Notes under the pieces: model-generated
Seen by the model: the letters and a program-made list of their open reading frames with translations, nothing else
The model's database searches: none
What the model was told of the DNA's origin: nothing
Shown here: positions 46,355-55,562 of the stretch, piece after piece
Layout: each line of letters opens with the position of its first letter
Position numbering within the stretch: position 1 is the stretch's first letter
DNA from: Pseudoalteromonas sp. H105
Lineage (GTDB): Bacteria > Pseudomonadota > Gammaproteobacteria > Enterobacterales > Alteromonadaceae
Direction of reading: 5' to 3'
DNA length: 64,000 nucleotides
NCBI RefSeq assembly: GCF_001469215.1
Contig: NZ_LOFH01000002.1
Span: forward strand, 372,001-436,000
Position numbers and translations under genes: made by a program

Positions 46355-49300
46355 ATGTATAAATCATTGTCAGTAAGCTTAATTGCATTTAGCTTGCTAA
46401 ATTCGTTTAGTACTGAGGCGGCAATATCGCAGCGAGTAACTAAATCATCAACACCTGAAATTAAAACACTACTTACGCAAAACTTAACAACGGCACAATC
46501 TTCAAACAAGTCATACTTTATTGAGGTTGAAGGCGTAAGCTCTCATCGCCATAAACCAGCCAACACGCTTGCAGTTAAAAAAATGCAGCAGTACTTTGCT
46601 GGCGTGCCTGTTTGGGGGCAACAAATCCGCGTAAAATCTAATAATAACCATATCAGTGGATTTTTTGCTAAAAACATTGAGGTTTCAGCCCTAAAGTTAA
46701 CGGCTAACTCTGAATTTGAAGTATCTCTCGCTGCAGATGCTTTATTACAAAATGCAAAACTCGAAACTGACTCAACTTTTGAGTTGGTTTCAAATGAGCG
46801 TTATATTTATATTGAAAATGAGCAGGCACATTACGTTAGGTTAATTGAACTTAGCGTGCATGAACAAATGAATGAATATCGTCCCATTGCGCTTGTAAGT
46901 GAATCTAACTACCTTATTTTTAAACAGTGGAACAATATTCAATCTGCGCATGGTAAGGGTCCCGGCGGCAATATTAAAACGGGTCAATATGAATATGGAA
47001 CAGACTTTGACGCACTAGATATTACGCAAGTTGATGATGTGTGTTTTTTAGAAAATGAAAAAGTAAAAACTGTGACGATGGAATCAGGAACTGAACCGTC
47101 AGAAGCTTTTTCATTTCCTTGTGACCGCAATACACATAAAGAAATAAATGGTGCATATTCGCCTTTGAATGATGCGCACGCTTTTGGTACAGCGGTTTTT
47201 GATATGTACCAACAGTGGTATAATACCGCGCCATTAACTTTCCAATTGCTTATGCGAGTTCATAATGGCGATGGTTGGGAAAATGCGACATGGAATGGTG
47301 CAGCGATGACTTTTGGTGACGGCGCTGATAATTTTCATCCACTGGTATCTTTAGATATTGTTTCACATGAAGTAAGTCACGGCTTCACTCAGCAGAATTC
47401 CGATCTTTTATACTTCGATCAATCAGGTGGTATTAACGAATCATTTTCGGATATGGCAGGGGAAACAGCCGAGTACTTTTTGCGTGGTCAAACTGACTGG
47501 CTCTCTGGTGCTGATATCAGTAAAGTGGCTCCAGCTCTTCGTTATTTTGAAACCCCATCGCTCGATGGTTATTCCATCGACAACGCGAGTGATTTTTTCT
47601 ATGGTATGGACGTTCACTATAGTAGTGGTGTATTTAACCGTGCTTTTTACTTCTTGTCTAACACTGAAGGCTGGGATCCCCGCAAAGCATTTGAAATAAT
47701 GCTTAATGCAAATCAAAATTACTGGGTTAATTCTACTGACTTTATAGATGGTGCCTGTGGGGCAATCAACTCTGCGATTGATTTATCTTATAACGCTGTC
47801 GATGTTATTAATGCTTTTCAAATTGTTGGAATACAGTGTGACAACATTCAATTCATCGATACCGATGCTGATTTAATGGATGATAACTGGGAGATAATAT
47901 TTGGTTTGAATCCTAACTCAGCCGATGATGCCTCACTTGATTTGGATCAGGATGGCTTGTCAAATCTTGAAGAGTACCTTGCTAATACCTACCCAAATAA
48001 TTCAGATTCAGATAATGATGGTTTATCTGACTTTGATGAGTTAAATACTTACCTTACTCAACCAACTAATTCAGATTCTGATGCGGATATTATGCCTGAT
48101 GGATGGGAGGTGTCTTTTGCACTGAACCCTCTTGATGGAGCTGATGCTCATTTAGATTTAGATTCGGATTCATTCACTAACGTTATTGAATTTATAGGTG
48201 GAAGTGATCCCTCCGATTCTAATTCTTTACCGAGCGTTCTTGAACAAGCAGTGTTTAATTTTGATGATGGGCAAATCCCTAGTGAGTTTATCTCATCAAA
48301 TGTTTCTATGCCTTGGCTTGTTGAAGAGGTTGATGGGTCACAAGGTTTTGTCCTCACTAATAACGATATCGATGATGCACAACAAACTAGCATTAAGTTT
48401 AACTTTTTAACCGCCGAACAACTCTACCTAAACTTTACGTATATGCTTCAAACTGAGGGTGATTTTGATTTTTTAAGAGTATATTTAAATGATGAGCTAA
48501 TTTTAGAAGACTCGGGTTTAATTGATTGGACTTCATTTTCTGCACCCATTGCGGCAGGCCTCAATGAATTAACATTTACTTATTTTAAAGATGGCTCTGT
48601 CTCCACTGACTTGGATGCTGTATTTATAGACAATATCCATATTGGTAATGAATTCTCCGATACAGATAATGACGGTATGGCAGATTCGTGGGAGTTATTA
48701 CATGGCCTTGATATCTACAATAGTGAAGATGCTGCTCTAGATTTTGATGAAGACGGCTTATCAAACTTATTAGAGTTTTTAAACGGCGGGCTTCCCCGCC
48801 AAGCGGACACTGATAGCGATTCAATGCCAGACGGTTGGGAGTATAACAATGGTCTTCGCCTTACTGATGCGCTTGATGCACTAGAAGACCCAGATAATGA
48901 TGGCTTTGATAATCAAACTGAATATTTTGCTCAAACAGATCCACAGCTTGCCAGCTCTTACCCTGAGTCTTTAAATATTTCATCTTCATTTGAAGCGGCA
49001 ACATTACCACAATGGATTACTCATTCAGAGGACTCATCAGCTCCATGGTATATAACCAATGACTTTGCTACAGATGGAAATCAGAGCATTCGAGCTGGAG
49101 ATATAGATGACTCGCAGTTTAGCCGGTTTACTATTTCAGGTTTATTTGCAAAAGGCATTTTTACATTCGACTATAAGTTAGAATCAGAATCATGCTGTGA
49201 TAATTTTTTTGTATTAATGAATGGGATTGAAGTTTTTACAAGTCGAAATAGAAACGACTCTGCTACCACATCGGTTAAATTGGAAATACCGGGTGGTCTA

Positions 49301-52300
49301 CATCAGTTATTATTTGAATATAATAAAGATAGTTCTGCGTCAACAGGAGAAGATACCGTTTGGCTTGATAATTTTATTTATTTTTCTGAAACTGATTTAA
49401 CCGATAGCGATGATGATCAACTTCCAGATTACTGGGAATTAAAGTATGGGCTTGACCGTTTAGACCCATCGGATGCGTTATCTGATCTTGACGATGATGG
49501 TCTCTCTGCTCTGGATGAGTTTAATTTAGGAACAAACCCTACATCGGGTGATTCTGATAATGATGAAATATCTGATGCTTACGAAGTTACTCATAACTTG
49601 TTACCGCTTGATGCATCTGATGCGAACTTTGATGCTGATAACGATAGCTTCACTAACTTGCAAGAGTTTTATGCGCAAAGTAGTGCCAGCGATTCAACAT
49701 CAACCCCTCAGCGCTTTGAACAGCTTAATGAGAGTTTTGAAGAGGGAAGGTTACCGAATTACTTTACTAAGCTCGCCCTTAATATTGGTACGTGGGAAAG
49801 CAATACACACTGGTCCACTGCCGATAATGCTAGTTTAGCATTATCCCAAAATGACGCTAGTGGTATTGCAGGTTTTGCTATTGCAGGAGTTTTTTCTTCG
49901 GGCTTTATTACGCTAGATTATCAGACTAATTACACTCACCTTTTAGAAGTTAGTGTGAATGGTACTGTTGTTGAAACAGAATACTCCACATCTCGCTTAT
50001 TATTACCTGTTAGTGAAGGTTATAATATTGTAAAAGTTAAATTTGATTTGGATTTACAATACCGTCAGAGCGTATCATTTGACAATGTAATATGGTTCTC
50101 TGAACTTGATACAACTTCGGACTTTGATTCAGATGGTTTGCCTGATTATTGGGAATATGAAAATGGTCTTAATGCATTATATTCATATGATGCTAATGAT
50201 GACCTAGATTATGATGGTTTATCCAATTTAGAAGAATTTAATCTTCAAACTAATCCACGTGTCAGAGATAGTGATGCTGACGGTGTATATGATAGCGAAG
50301 ATAGCCATCCAAATGATGCAAGCTTAGGTGAAAATCAAGCCCCTATTTTTGGTAATCTTGAACCTATTACTATAGAAGCAGAGTTTGAAAATACGTATAT
50401 TCCAAATGTATTTTTGCCTCAGGTTACAGATAATGGACATATAGAGCCACAAGTTTATATACAAAATGGATCTTCCTACCCATTAGGAGAGCATCAAATT
50501 AGCTGGGTAGCGCGTGATTTTGTTGGTAATGAAACCACTGCGATTCAAACAGTGACGATTGTTGATACTACACCGCCAGCGATCCGAGAGGGATATTATG
50601 TTTCTTTTTATGGTAATACCTTAGCGGGGCTTAAAGAGGCTATTATTAATAACTATGTAATTGATGAGGTTGCATCAGGTATTAGCTCGTTGGAAATTGA
50701 TAGTAGCTTTATCTTCAGAACAGGCAATGTACAAGTGCCTGTAACGGTGACTGATGGTGCGGGCAATAGCACAACCGGTAATTTAATGGCTAGAATTTAC
50801 CCTGAAGTGAGTATTCAACCGCATACTCAAGTGTACCAAAATGGTAAAATTGTTGTTGATTTGTTCATTCATGGTGAAAGCCCTTCAAGTTATGCTAGCT
50901 TTTCTTTGAATATGAATAATCAAAATTATTACTTTTATACCTATTTGTATGGCTCTATCAAAGTTGAACTAGATCGCCCTTCTTCTCAAAGTCCTGCAAT
51001 TATTAAGCTTAATGGCAACAGTAATGTTTTTGTTGGCAAGAACGACACCAGCACGTTGGTATATTTAGAAGAACAGGCTTCGCCTACGTTAACAGTAGAC
51101 TTACGTCAAAATGGTAAGGTAATTAATAAACATGTGCAACGTTCATTAAATGACTTCTTTGCGGAAATTAAAATTTTAGGCCTACCTTCATCAACTTCTC
51201 AGCATGATCTTGAATTAGAGGTTTCTCCAAATATTGCGTTTACTCAATATCTTTCGAGTGAGTCTGTTTGGACTATTAATTTTGATCCAAGTACGCTTGA
51301 TGGCGACATTTTTGAACTATCACTGACAGGTAAAGTTGATAATGAAGTTGTGGTATCTAAAGTTATTAATTTGCAAGTGATAGACGATGTTACATTTGAT
51401 GATCGTGAGGCTGATACAGATGGTGATGGTATACCTGATTTTGAAGAAGGTCTGGGTGATGGCGATAAAGATGGTATTGCCGATTACCTAGATAATTCAG
51501 CCGTGACTTATTCTGCGATACTTGCATCAGGTGACCTTTTGTATAGCGTAGATCAGTTCAATCATTTATCGGTAGGTACTATTAAGCAAGATTTAATGGA
51601 TGGTTTAATTGCGGATATGTCTATAGATGAGCAGAGCTTAACTGAATACTTTACTGAGAAAAATATATTCGAGCCACATTTCCAGGCTAAGAGTGATTTG
51701 GTTAACTTAAATATAATCCTTGCAAATATGGCAAGTAGTGCTGAAATTGCGATACCACAACGCGTTAATTCACTATTAAGTTCACACCTGCAAGTCCGTG
51801 TATTATCAAATACGGGGTGGCAGTCTGTTCCTGCTCTAACGGGAAATGTATACGATAGCTTGTGTTCGGGTTGTGTTGCCTTTGGTGTTGTTGATGGCGG
51901 TGAGTTTGATCTTGATGGCAAAGTAAATGGTGAAATTGAGATTGTTGCAAAGTTAGCTGAAGAAAGCCTTAATAAAGCACCTGTATTAAACGCATCAATT
52001 CCGCAAAGTATTGATGAGTTAACTGAGGTTGAGCTTGATTTATCAGGTACTGTTGACCCCGATGGTGATACGTTAACGTTTGATTGGAAAGTCGAACATC
52101 CACAGCTTTCTATAAGCAATACCGATACTCAGGGTAAAGTTATCCTTAATGTGGCTGAGTTAACAGAGTCAGCGGAGGTGATTGTAAGCGTCGTGATATC
52201 TGATGGTTATGAGCAATTTACGCATGATTTCAAAATTAATGCGTTGCACATTAATCAGTTGCCAAGTGTTGAGCTTAGTGATTCAACGATTACTGCAGAT

Positions 52301-52663
52301 GAAGCAACTGAAGTTACAGTTACAGCAACAGCCACAGATAAAGAATCTACAGAGCTTAGTTATACCTGGGTACAAACAAAAGGTATTGAGGTCGTACTTG
52401 AAAGCCAAAACGCAAGTACTCTTAAATTTGTAACGCCAAATGTATCTCAGTCGACAGAACTTGCGTTTAAAGTTGTTGTCTCTGATGGCGAGGCTGATGT
52501 TGAGCAAGCGGTTACAGTGACTGTGAACGATGTGCCACAAGTTGTTCAGCCTACTAAGTTGGATGATAAGAAAAGTGGGGGGGGGTCATTCGCTCTGATG
52601 CTTCTATTGCTTCTGACAACTTTAGTATTGAGGCGGTCGCAGTATTATAGTCGCTATGGCTAG
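46355..52663 (+). CDS. Secreted M4 metalloprotease with calcium repeats and GlyGly-CTERM tail
   Basis: 2102 residues. In order: a signal peptide; an FTP/PepSY-type propeptide; the thermolysin-like catalytic domain with zinc motif HEVSH at 338-342 and Glu362 in GGINESFSD; the M4 C-terminal domain; repeated Asp-rich thrombospondin-3-like calcium motifs (about 500, 768, 1015, 1255, 1685) alternating with three ~130-residue lectin-like modules; a HYR-like domain (about 1340-1410); two cadherin/PKD-like domains; and a GlyGly-CTERM tail (GGG, a hydrophobic helix, RR). Such tails are cut by rhombosortase after type II secretion, anchoring or releasing the enzyme at the surface. It is far longer than usual M4 enzymes. 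Confidence 0.9.
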   Translation: MYKSLSVSLIAFSLLNSFSTEAAISQRVTKSSTPEIKTLLTQNLTTAQSSNKSYFIEVEGVSSHRHKPANTLAVKKMQQYFAGVPVWGQQIRVKSNNNHISGFFAKNIEVSALKLTANSEFEVSLAADALLQNAKLETDSTFELVSNERYIYIENEQAHYVRLIELSVHEQMNEYRPIALVSESNYLIFKQWNNIQSAHGKGPGGNIKTGQYEYGTDFDALDITQVDDVCFLENEKVKTVTMESGTEPSEAFSFPCDRNTHKEINGAYSPLNDAHAFGTAVFDMYQQWYNTAPLTFQLLMRVHNGDGWENATWNGAAMTFGDGADNFHPLVSLDIVSHEVSHGFTQQNSDLLYFDQSGGINESFSDMAGETAEYFLRGQTDWLSGADISKVAPALRYFETPSLDGYSIDNASDFFYGMDVHYSSGVFNRAFYFLSNTEGWDPRKAFEIMLNANQNYWVNSTDFIDGACGAINSAIDLSYNAVDVINAFQIVGIQCDNIQFIDTDADLMDDNWEIIFGLNPNSADDASLDLDQDGLSNLEEYLANTYPNNSDSDNDGLSDFDELNTYLTQPTNSDSDADIMPDGWEVSFALNPLDGADAHLDLDSDSFTNVIEFIGGSDPSDSNSLPSVLEQAVFNFDDGQIPSEFISSNVSMPWLVEEVDGSQGFVLTNNDIDDAQQTSIKFNFLTAEQLYLNFTYMLQTEGDFDFLRVYLNDELILEDSGLIDWTSFSAPIAAGLNELTFTYFKDGSVSTDLDAVFIDNIHIGNEFSDTDNDGMADSWELLHGLDIYNSEDAALDFDEDGLSNLLEFLNGGLPRQADTDSDSMPDGWEYNNGLRLTDALDALEDPDNDGFDNQTEYFAQTDPQLASSYPESLNISSSFEAATLPQWITHSEDSSAPWYITNDFATDGNQSIRAGDIDDSQFSRFTISGLFAKGIFTFDYKLESESCCDNFFVLMNGIEVFTSRNRNDSATTSVKLEIPGGLHQLLFEYNKDSSASTGEDTVWLDNFIYFSETDLTDSDDDQLPDYWELKYGLDRLDPSDALSDLDDDGLSALDEFNLGTNPTSGDSDNDEISDAYEVTHNLLPLDASDANFDADNDSFTNLQEFYAQSSASDSTSTPQRFEQLNESFEEGRLPNYFTKLALNIGTWESNTHWSTADNASLALSQNDASGIAGFAIAGVFSSGFITLDYQTNYTHLLEVSVNGTVVETEYSTSRLLLPVSEGYNIVKVKFDLDLQYRQSVSFDNVIWFSELDTTSDFDSDGLPDYWEYENGLNALYSYDANDDLDYDGLSNLEEFNLQTNPRVRDSDADGVYDSEDSHPNDASLGENQAPIFGNLEPITIEAEFENTYIPNVFLPQVTDNGHIEPQVYIQNGSSYPLGEHQISWVARDFVGNETTAIQTVTIVDTTPPAIREGYYVSFYGNTLAGLKEAIINNYVIDEVASGISSLEIDSSFIFRTGNVQVPVTVTDGAGNSTTGNLMARIYPEVSIQPHTQVYQNGKIVVDLFIHGESPSSYASFSLNMNNQNYYFYTYLYGSIKVELDRPSSQSPAIIKLNGNSNVFVGKNDTSTLVYLEEQASPTLTVDLRQNGKVINKHVQRSLNDFFAEIKILGLPSSTSQHDLELEVSPNIAFTQYLSSESVWTINFDPSTLDGDIFELSLTGKVDNEVVVSKVINLQVIDDVTFDDREADTDGDGIPDFEEGLGDGDKDGIADYLDNSAVTYSAILASGDLLYSVDQFNHLSVGTIKQDLMDGLIADMSIDEQSLTEYFTEKNIFEPHFQAKSDLVNLNIILANMASSAEIAIPQRVNSLLSSHLQVRVLSNTGWQSVPALTGNVYDSLCSGCVAFGVVDGGEFDLDGKVNGEIEIVAKLAEESLNKAPVLNASIPQSIDELTEVELDLSGTVDPDGDTLTFDWKVEHPQLSISNTDTQGKVILNVAELTESAEVIVSVVISDGYEQFTHDFKINALHINQLPSVELSDSTITADEATEVTVTATATDKESTELSYTWVQTKGIEVVLESQNASTLKFVTPNVSQSTELAFKVVVSDGEADVEQAVTVTVNDVPQVVQPTKLDDKKSGGGSFALMLLLLLTTLVLRRSQYYSRYG
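52577..52585 (+). repeat. G9 tract in GlyGly-CTERM codons
   Basis: Nine consecutive G encode the three Gly before the CTERM helix. Loss or gain of one G would replace the membrane tail: minus one gives an early stop after GHSL, plus one gives a short polar tail ending IEAVAVL. Other Gly codons nearby are mostly GGT or GGC. Confidence 0.9.
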
Positions 52664-52687
52664 CATTCAATGAATATTTAACAAATC

Positions 52688-52716
52688 AAAACCCCTGATA
52701 TTTATCGGGGGTTTTT
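52688..52716 (+). terminator. Terminator after M4 protease
   Basis: AAAACCCCTGAT and ATCGGGGGTTTT arms with a 4- to 6-nt loop and trailing T-run. Confidence 0.85.
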
Positions 52717-52802
52717 GCTTTTTGGTTAAAATGATATGGATCTGAAATTGTGTTCTGTGAGTATGTTATGATATTCGTATGAGCAAAAATTATGGTTTTT
52801 TT

Positions 52803-53270
52803 ATGCGTTATTTTAAATTGATACTATTTAGTAGCTGTGTATTATTAACAATTCAGCTTCAGGCACAAGTTGTTTTGCCTAGTAATAAAACAAAGTTTGA
52901 AAGCTTATTTAATAGTAAAGCTGGCTCTTACACGTTATTAAATGGTGATCCAACCTTTTGTGATTCTGGTCAACTTAAATGGCTTGATGATACTCAGCCT
53001 GATTTAGGTTTTAGCTTAGGTAATTTAATTACATTTAACGGGCTTCATAACGGTACACAAACTAATAAAGTTGCCAATTTTTGCTTAGTCACGACTAAAT
53101 TTAAATACACCAGTGAAGGTATAACCATGACCCTCCGCCATGATCGATGTGACAACCCAGAAGATTCACTTGATAGCAGCCAAACATTGCGTTTTTTGGC
53201 TGGCAATAAACTACAGTACACTGTTGAAAGTACGGATGTTTTGTGCAAATTTGAGCAGCAACGTTTATAA
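52803..53270 (+). CDS. Hypothetical secreted protein
   Basis: 155 residues from the ATG at 52803, with a signal peptide (cut near LQA-QV); the ATG at 52779 adds eight residues and cannot be excluded, as no clear ribosome site marks either. The mature part has Cys pairs (TFCDSGQLKW, NFCLVTT, HDRCDN, VLCKF) and beta-strand character. Not recognised. It converges with umuC, overlapping its 3' end by 6 nt. Confidence 0.65.
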   Translation: MRYFKLILFSSCVLLTIQLQAQVVLPSNKTKFESLFNSKAGSYTLLNGDPTFCDSGQLKWLDDTQPDLGFSLGNLITFNGLHNGTQTNKVANFCLVTTKFKYTSEGITMTLRHDRCDNPEDSLDSSQTLRFLAGNKLQYTVESTDVLCKFEQQRL

Positions 53271-54527
53271 GTCACATGTTATTTTAGGTAATGCATGCCA
53301 ACGAGTTGTGTAATGGGGCGATAAGTACTCACGTTTCATATGCCATGACTGTGTTTGTTGCTGACTTGCCAATGATAATGTATTGCTGCCGTAACGTTTG
53401 TTTATAGTATCTAAGCAGTTCATAAGTTTACTATTATCTCTTGATACAGCAAATAAATCCGGTTGTTGAAATTGTACAGAGCCTAACTCTAACGCCCCCA
53501 CACCACACTTATAAAATTGTATGCCAGGTTGGTAGAGTTGATCAAATAACTGATTAACAGCGCTGGCTAATACACAACTATCAGAACTTGGGGTCGCAAA
53601 GTCATAAATTAAAGATTTTTTATAGTAGACTTGTTCGTGTGAAGAGCTTGCAACAAACAACAAAAGCCGTTGAGTGACAGAGCGTTGTTGACGAAGTTTT
53701 TTACCAACAGTAACGCAGTGACTGACTAATGCTGTTTTTAGTGCAATCGGATCAGTTAGCCGTTTACCAAAGCTGCGAGTCGAAAATATTTCGCGTTTAT
53801 CTTGGCGTACTTCATCCCAGCTCAAACAAGCTACTCCGTTAAGCTCGTTAACAGTGCGCTCAAGTACCACACTAAATTGCCTTTTCATACGCCGGGGTTC
53901 TTGTTGCGCCAAATCAAGTGCTGAATGTATATTCATTAATTTTAATTTTTTTGCAATCCGTTTACCCACACCCCAGACATCGCTTACATCCATCATAGCA
54001 AGTATCTTTTTGCGTGAGCTTTCACTGTCGATGATGGCAACGCCATCAAAGCCGGTCAGCTTTTTGGCTGCATGATTTGCTGCTTTTGCTAAAGTAGGGG
54101 TTGGGCCAAAGCCAACACCTACAGGCAGTTTAGTTTCTTGCCACACAGTACGACGGATCTGATGGCCATACTGATGCCAATCCCTTATTAAGGGTGTAAA
54201 ACCGTTAAAGTGTAAAAACGATTCATCAATACTATAAATATGTTGGTTATCACAAAAGCGGCTGATCACATTCATCATTTTGTCGCTTAAGTCGGCGTAT
54301 AACTCATAGTTAGATGAACGAACAATCACGTTATGCTTAGCAAATAAGTGTTTTACTTTAAAGTAGGGCTGAAATTTAGGAATATTTAACTTACGTGCAA
54401 TAGGGCACACGGCACAAATACAGCCATCGTTGTTGGTTAATACAACGACGGGCTTTGTTCTGATTGCGGGGTCAAACACTTTTTCAGCACTGGCATAAAA
54501 TGACACCGCATCGACTAAGGCATACAT
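53265..54527 (-). CDS. umuC: DNA polymerase V catalytic subunit UmuC
   Basis: A Y-family translesion polymerase of 420 residues. It begins MYALVDAVSFYASAEKVFDP with the first catalytic Asp, has the active-site pair in YSIDESFLHF, a helix-hairpin-helix at VSDVWGVGKRIAKKL, and the UmuC C-terminal domain. It makes error-prone copies past lesions when bound to processed UmuD. It overlaps umuD by 13 nt and shares its SOS promoter. Confidence 0.95.
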   Translation of the reverse strand: MYALVDAVSFYASAEKVFDPAIRTKPVVVLTNNDGCICAVCPIARKLNIPKFQPYFKVKHLFAKHNVIVRSSNYELYADLSDKMMNVISRFCDNQHIYSIDESFLHFNGFTPLIRDWHQYGHQIRRTVWQETKLPVGVGFGPTPTLAKAANHAAKKLTGFDGVAIIDSESSRKKILAMMDVSDVWGVGKRIAKKLKLMNIHSALDLAQQEPRRMKRQFSVVLERTVNELNGVACLSWDEVRQDKREIFSTRSFGKRLTDPIALKTALVSHCVTVGKKLRQQRSVTQRLLLFVASSSHEQVYYKKSLIYDFATPSSDSCVLASAVNQLFDQLYQPGIQFYKCGVGALELGSVQFQQPDLFAVSRDNSKLMNCLDTINKRYGSNTLSLASQQQTQSWHMKREYLSPHYTTRWHALPKITCDL

Positions 54528-54928
54528 TGGTGTAACTCAGGACTTAAACGGTGCAGACGAATTGAGCGCGTGACTACACCTTCTAATTGAAATTCATCAT
54601 CGGCTGAAAGCTGAACAGGCCCATATGCAGGAGACGCTGACAATAATTGTGCATTTGTTCTATCAAGCAATTTACACACAAATAAGCCATTTAAGTTGGC
54701 AACAATCACATCGCCATTTTTGGCGTCTTCAGCTCTGTCAACTAACAGTAAATCACCATCAAAAATACCCACACCTTGCATAGACTCCCCAGAAGCAACA
54801 CCGATAAACGTGGCATCTGGGTGTTTTATTAATAATTGATCAAGCGATAAGCCTAATTCTTTGTATTGGGCCGCGGGGGATTCAAATCCACACACGCCAG
54901 CTTCGATATAAATTGGGATAACACGCAT
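54515..54928 (-). CDS. umuD: DNA polymerase V subunit UmuD
   Basis: A LexA/S24-type self-cleaving protein of 137 residues. The cleavage site CG is at 13-14 (AGVCGFESPAAQY), nucleophile Ser49 is in ASGESMQG, and the general-base Lys86 is in VCKLLDR. RecA filaments trigger cleavage to UmuD', which activates UmuC. The ATG at 54928 is preferred to a GTG at 54940. It is 17 bp downstream of a LexA box. Confidence 0.93.
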   Translation of the reverse strand: MRVIPIYIEAGVCGFESPAAQYKELGLSLDQLLIKHPDATFIGVASGESMQGVGIFDGDLLLVDRAEDAKNGDVIVANLNGLFVCKLLDRTNAQLLSASPAYGPVQLSADDEFQLEGVVTRSIRLHRLSPELHQCMP

Positions 54929-54944
54929 ACTAAAACACACTTAA

Positions 54945-54960
54945 CTGTATATTTGTACAG
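54945..54960 (-). promoter_or_regulatory. LexA (SOS) box of umuDC
   Basis: CTGTATATTTGTACAG has both conserved CTGT/ACAG ends at the right spacing; compare the consensus CTGTATATAAAAACAG. It lies just upstream of umuD. Confidence 0.9.
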
Positions 54961-54981
54961 TATAGTGCTTAGCACGTTAAA

Positions 54982-55106
54982 ATGCCAAGGGTTAGATCAG
55001 TTTCGCAAGCGCAGACGGCCTATTTTATTCATGATTTATATTGCTGATCATAGTGTTAGCTGTATGCAAAAAATTATCAATTTGGCTTTGATCTAACCCT
55101 TGGCAT
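54982..55106. repeat. 18-bp perfect inverted repeat around the 3' end of the MarR gene
   Basis: ATGCCAAGGGTTAGATCA at 54982-54999 is repeated in reverse complement at 55089-55106, 89 bp apart. The second arm lies inside the MarR-type coding region (CQGLDQS codons), the first in the umuD-MarR gap. In the marR transcript the arms could fold into a long-looped stem. Confidence 0.85.
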
Positions 55107-55453
55107 AGTAAAGCATCAACACTTTGCTCAGCGGCATGCAATTTTTGTAATAGTTGTTCGCCTGTTTGGGTGAATGAAAGGATAAAGCAGCGTTTATCAT
55201 TTTCATCGGGACATTTAGATATTAAGTCGAGTTTTAGTAACTCTTTGATCAAACGTGCTATTTGAGCTTTATCACGTTGTGTTTGCAGAACAATATCGTT
55301 TGCAGTGCAATGAGGTGTTTGGGCAATAATATGCAAGCAACGTACATGCAATGCATTGATACCTAACTCGTTAGCGTTAATAGAGTTTCGTACAGTCACA
55401 CGGTAACTTTGAGCAAGAGCAAATAAAGTAGCGGCTAAATTTTGTTGTGTCAT
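55025..55453 (-). CDS. MarR family transcriptional regulator
   Basis: 142 residues, a winged-helix dimer type: HCTANDIVLQTQRDKAQIARLI (HTH) and LDLISKCPDENDKRCFILSFTQTGEQLL (wing with DxR). The start is supported by AGGTG. It is divergent from a siderophore-interacting protein, with two palindromes between them that probably are its operators; it likely represses itself and its neighbour. Confidence 0.88.
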   Translation of the reverse strand: MTQQNLAATLFALAQSYRVTVRNSINANELGINALHVRCLHIIAQTPHCTANDIVLQTQRDKAQIARLIKELLKLDLISKCPDENDKRCFILSFTQTGEQLLQKLHAAEQSVDALLCQGLDQSQIDNFLHTANTMISNINHE

Positions 55454-55468
55454 GAAACACCTAGTTAG

Positions 55469-55509
55469 TTGACAAAGTCAATTAAAAGTATATAGTTGAT
55501 TTTATCAAC
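55469..55509. promoter_or_regulatory. Two MarR-type operator palindromes
   Basis: TTGACAAAGTCAA (55469-55481) and GTTGATTTTATCAAC (55495-55509) are perfect inverted repeats sharing TTGA/TCAA ends, in the divergent promoter region between the MarR gene and the siderophore-interacting protein. Confidence 0.65.
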
Positions 55510-55562
55510 CAATGGGGCGTTGTGCAAACAATCATTATTTTATTAAAGCATTGGAGATAAAC

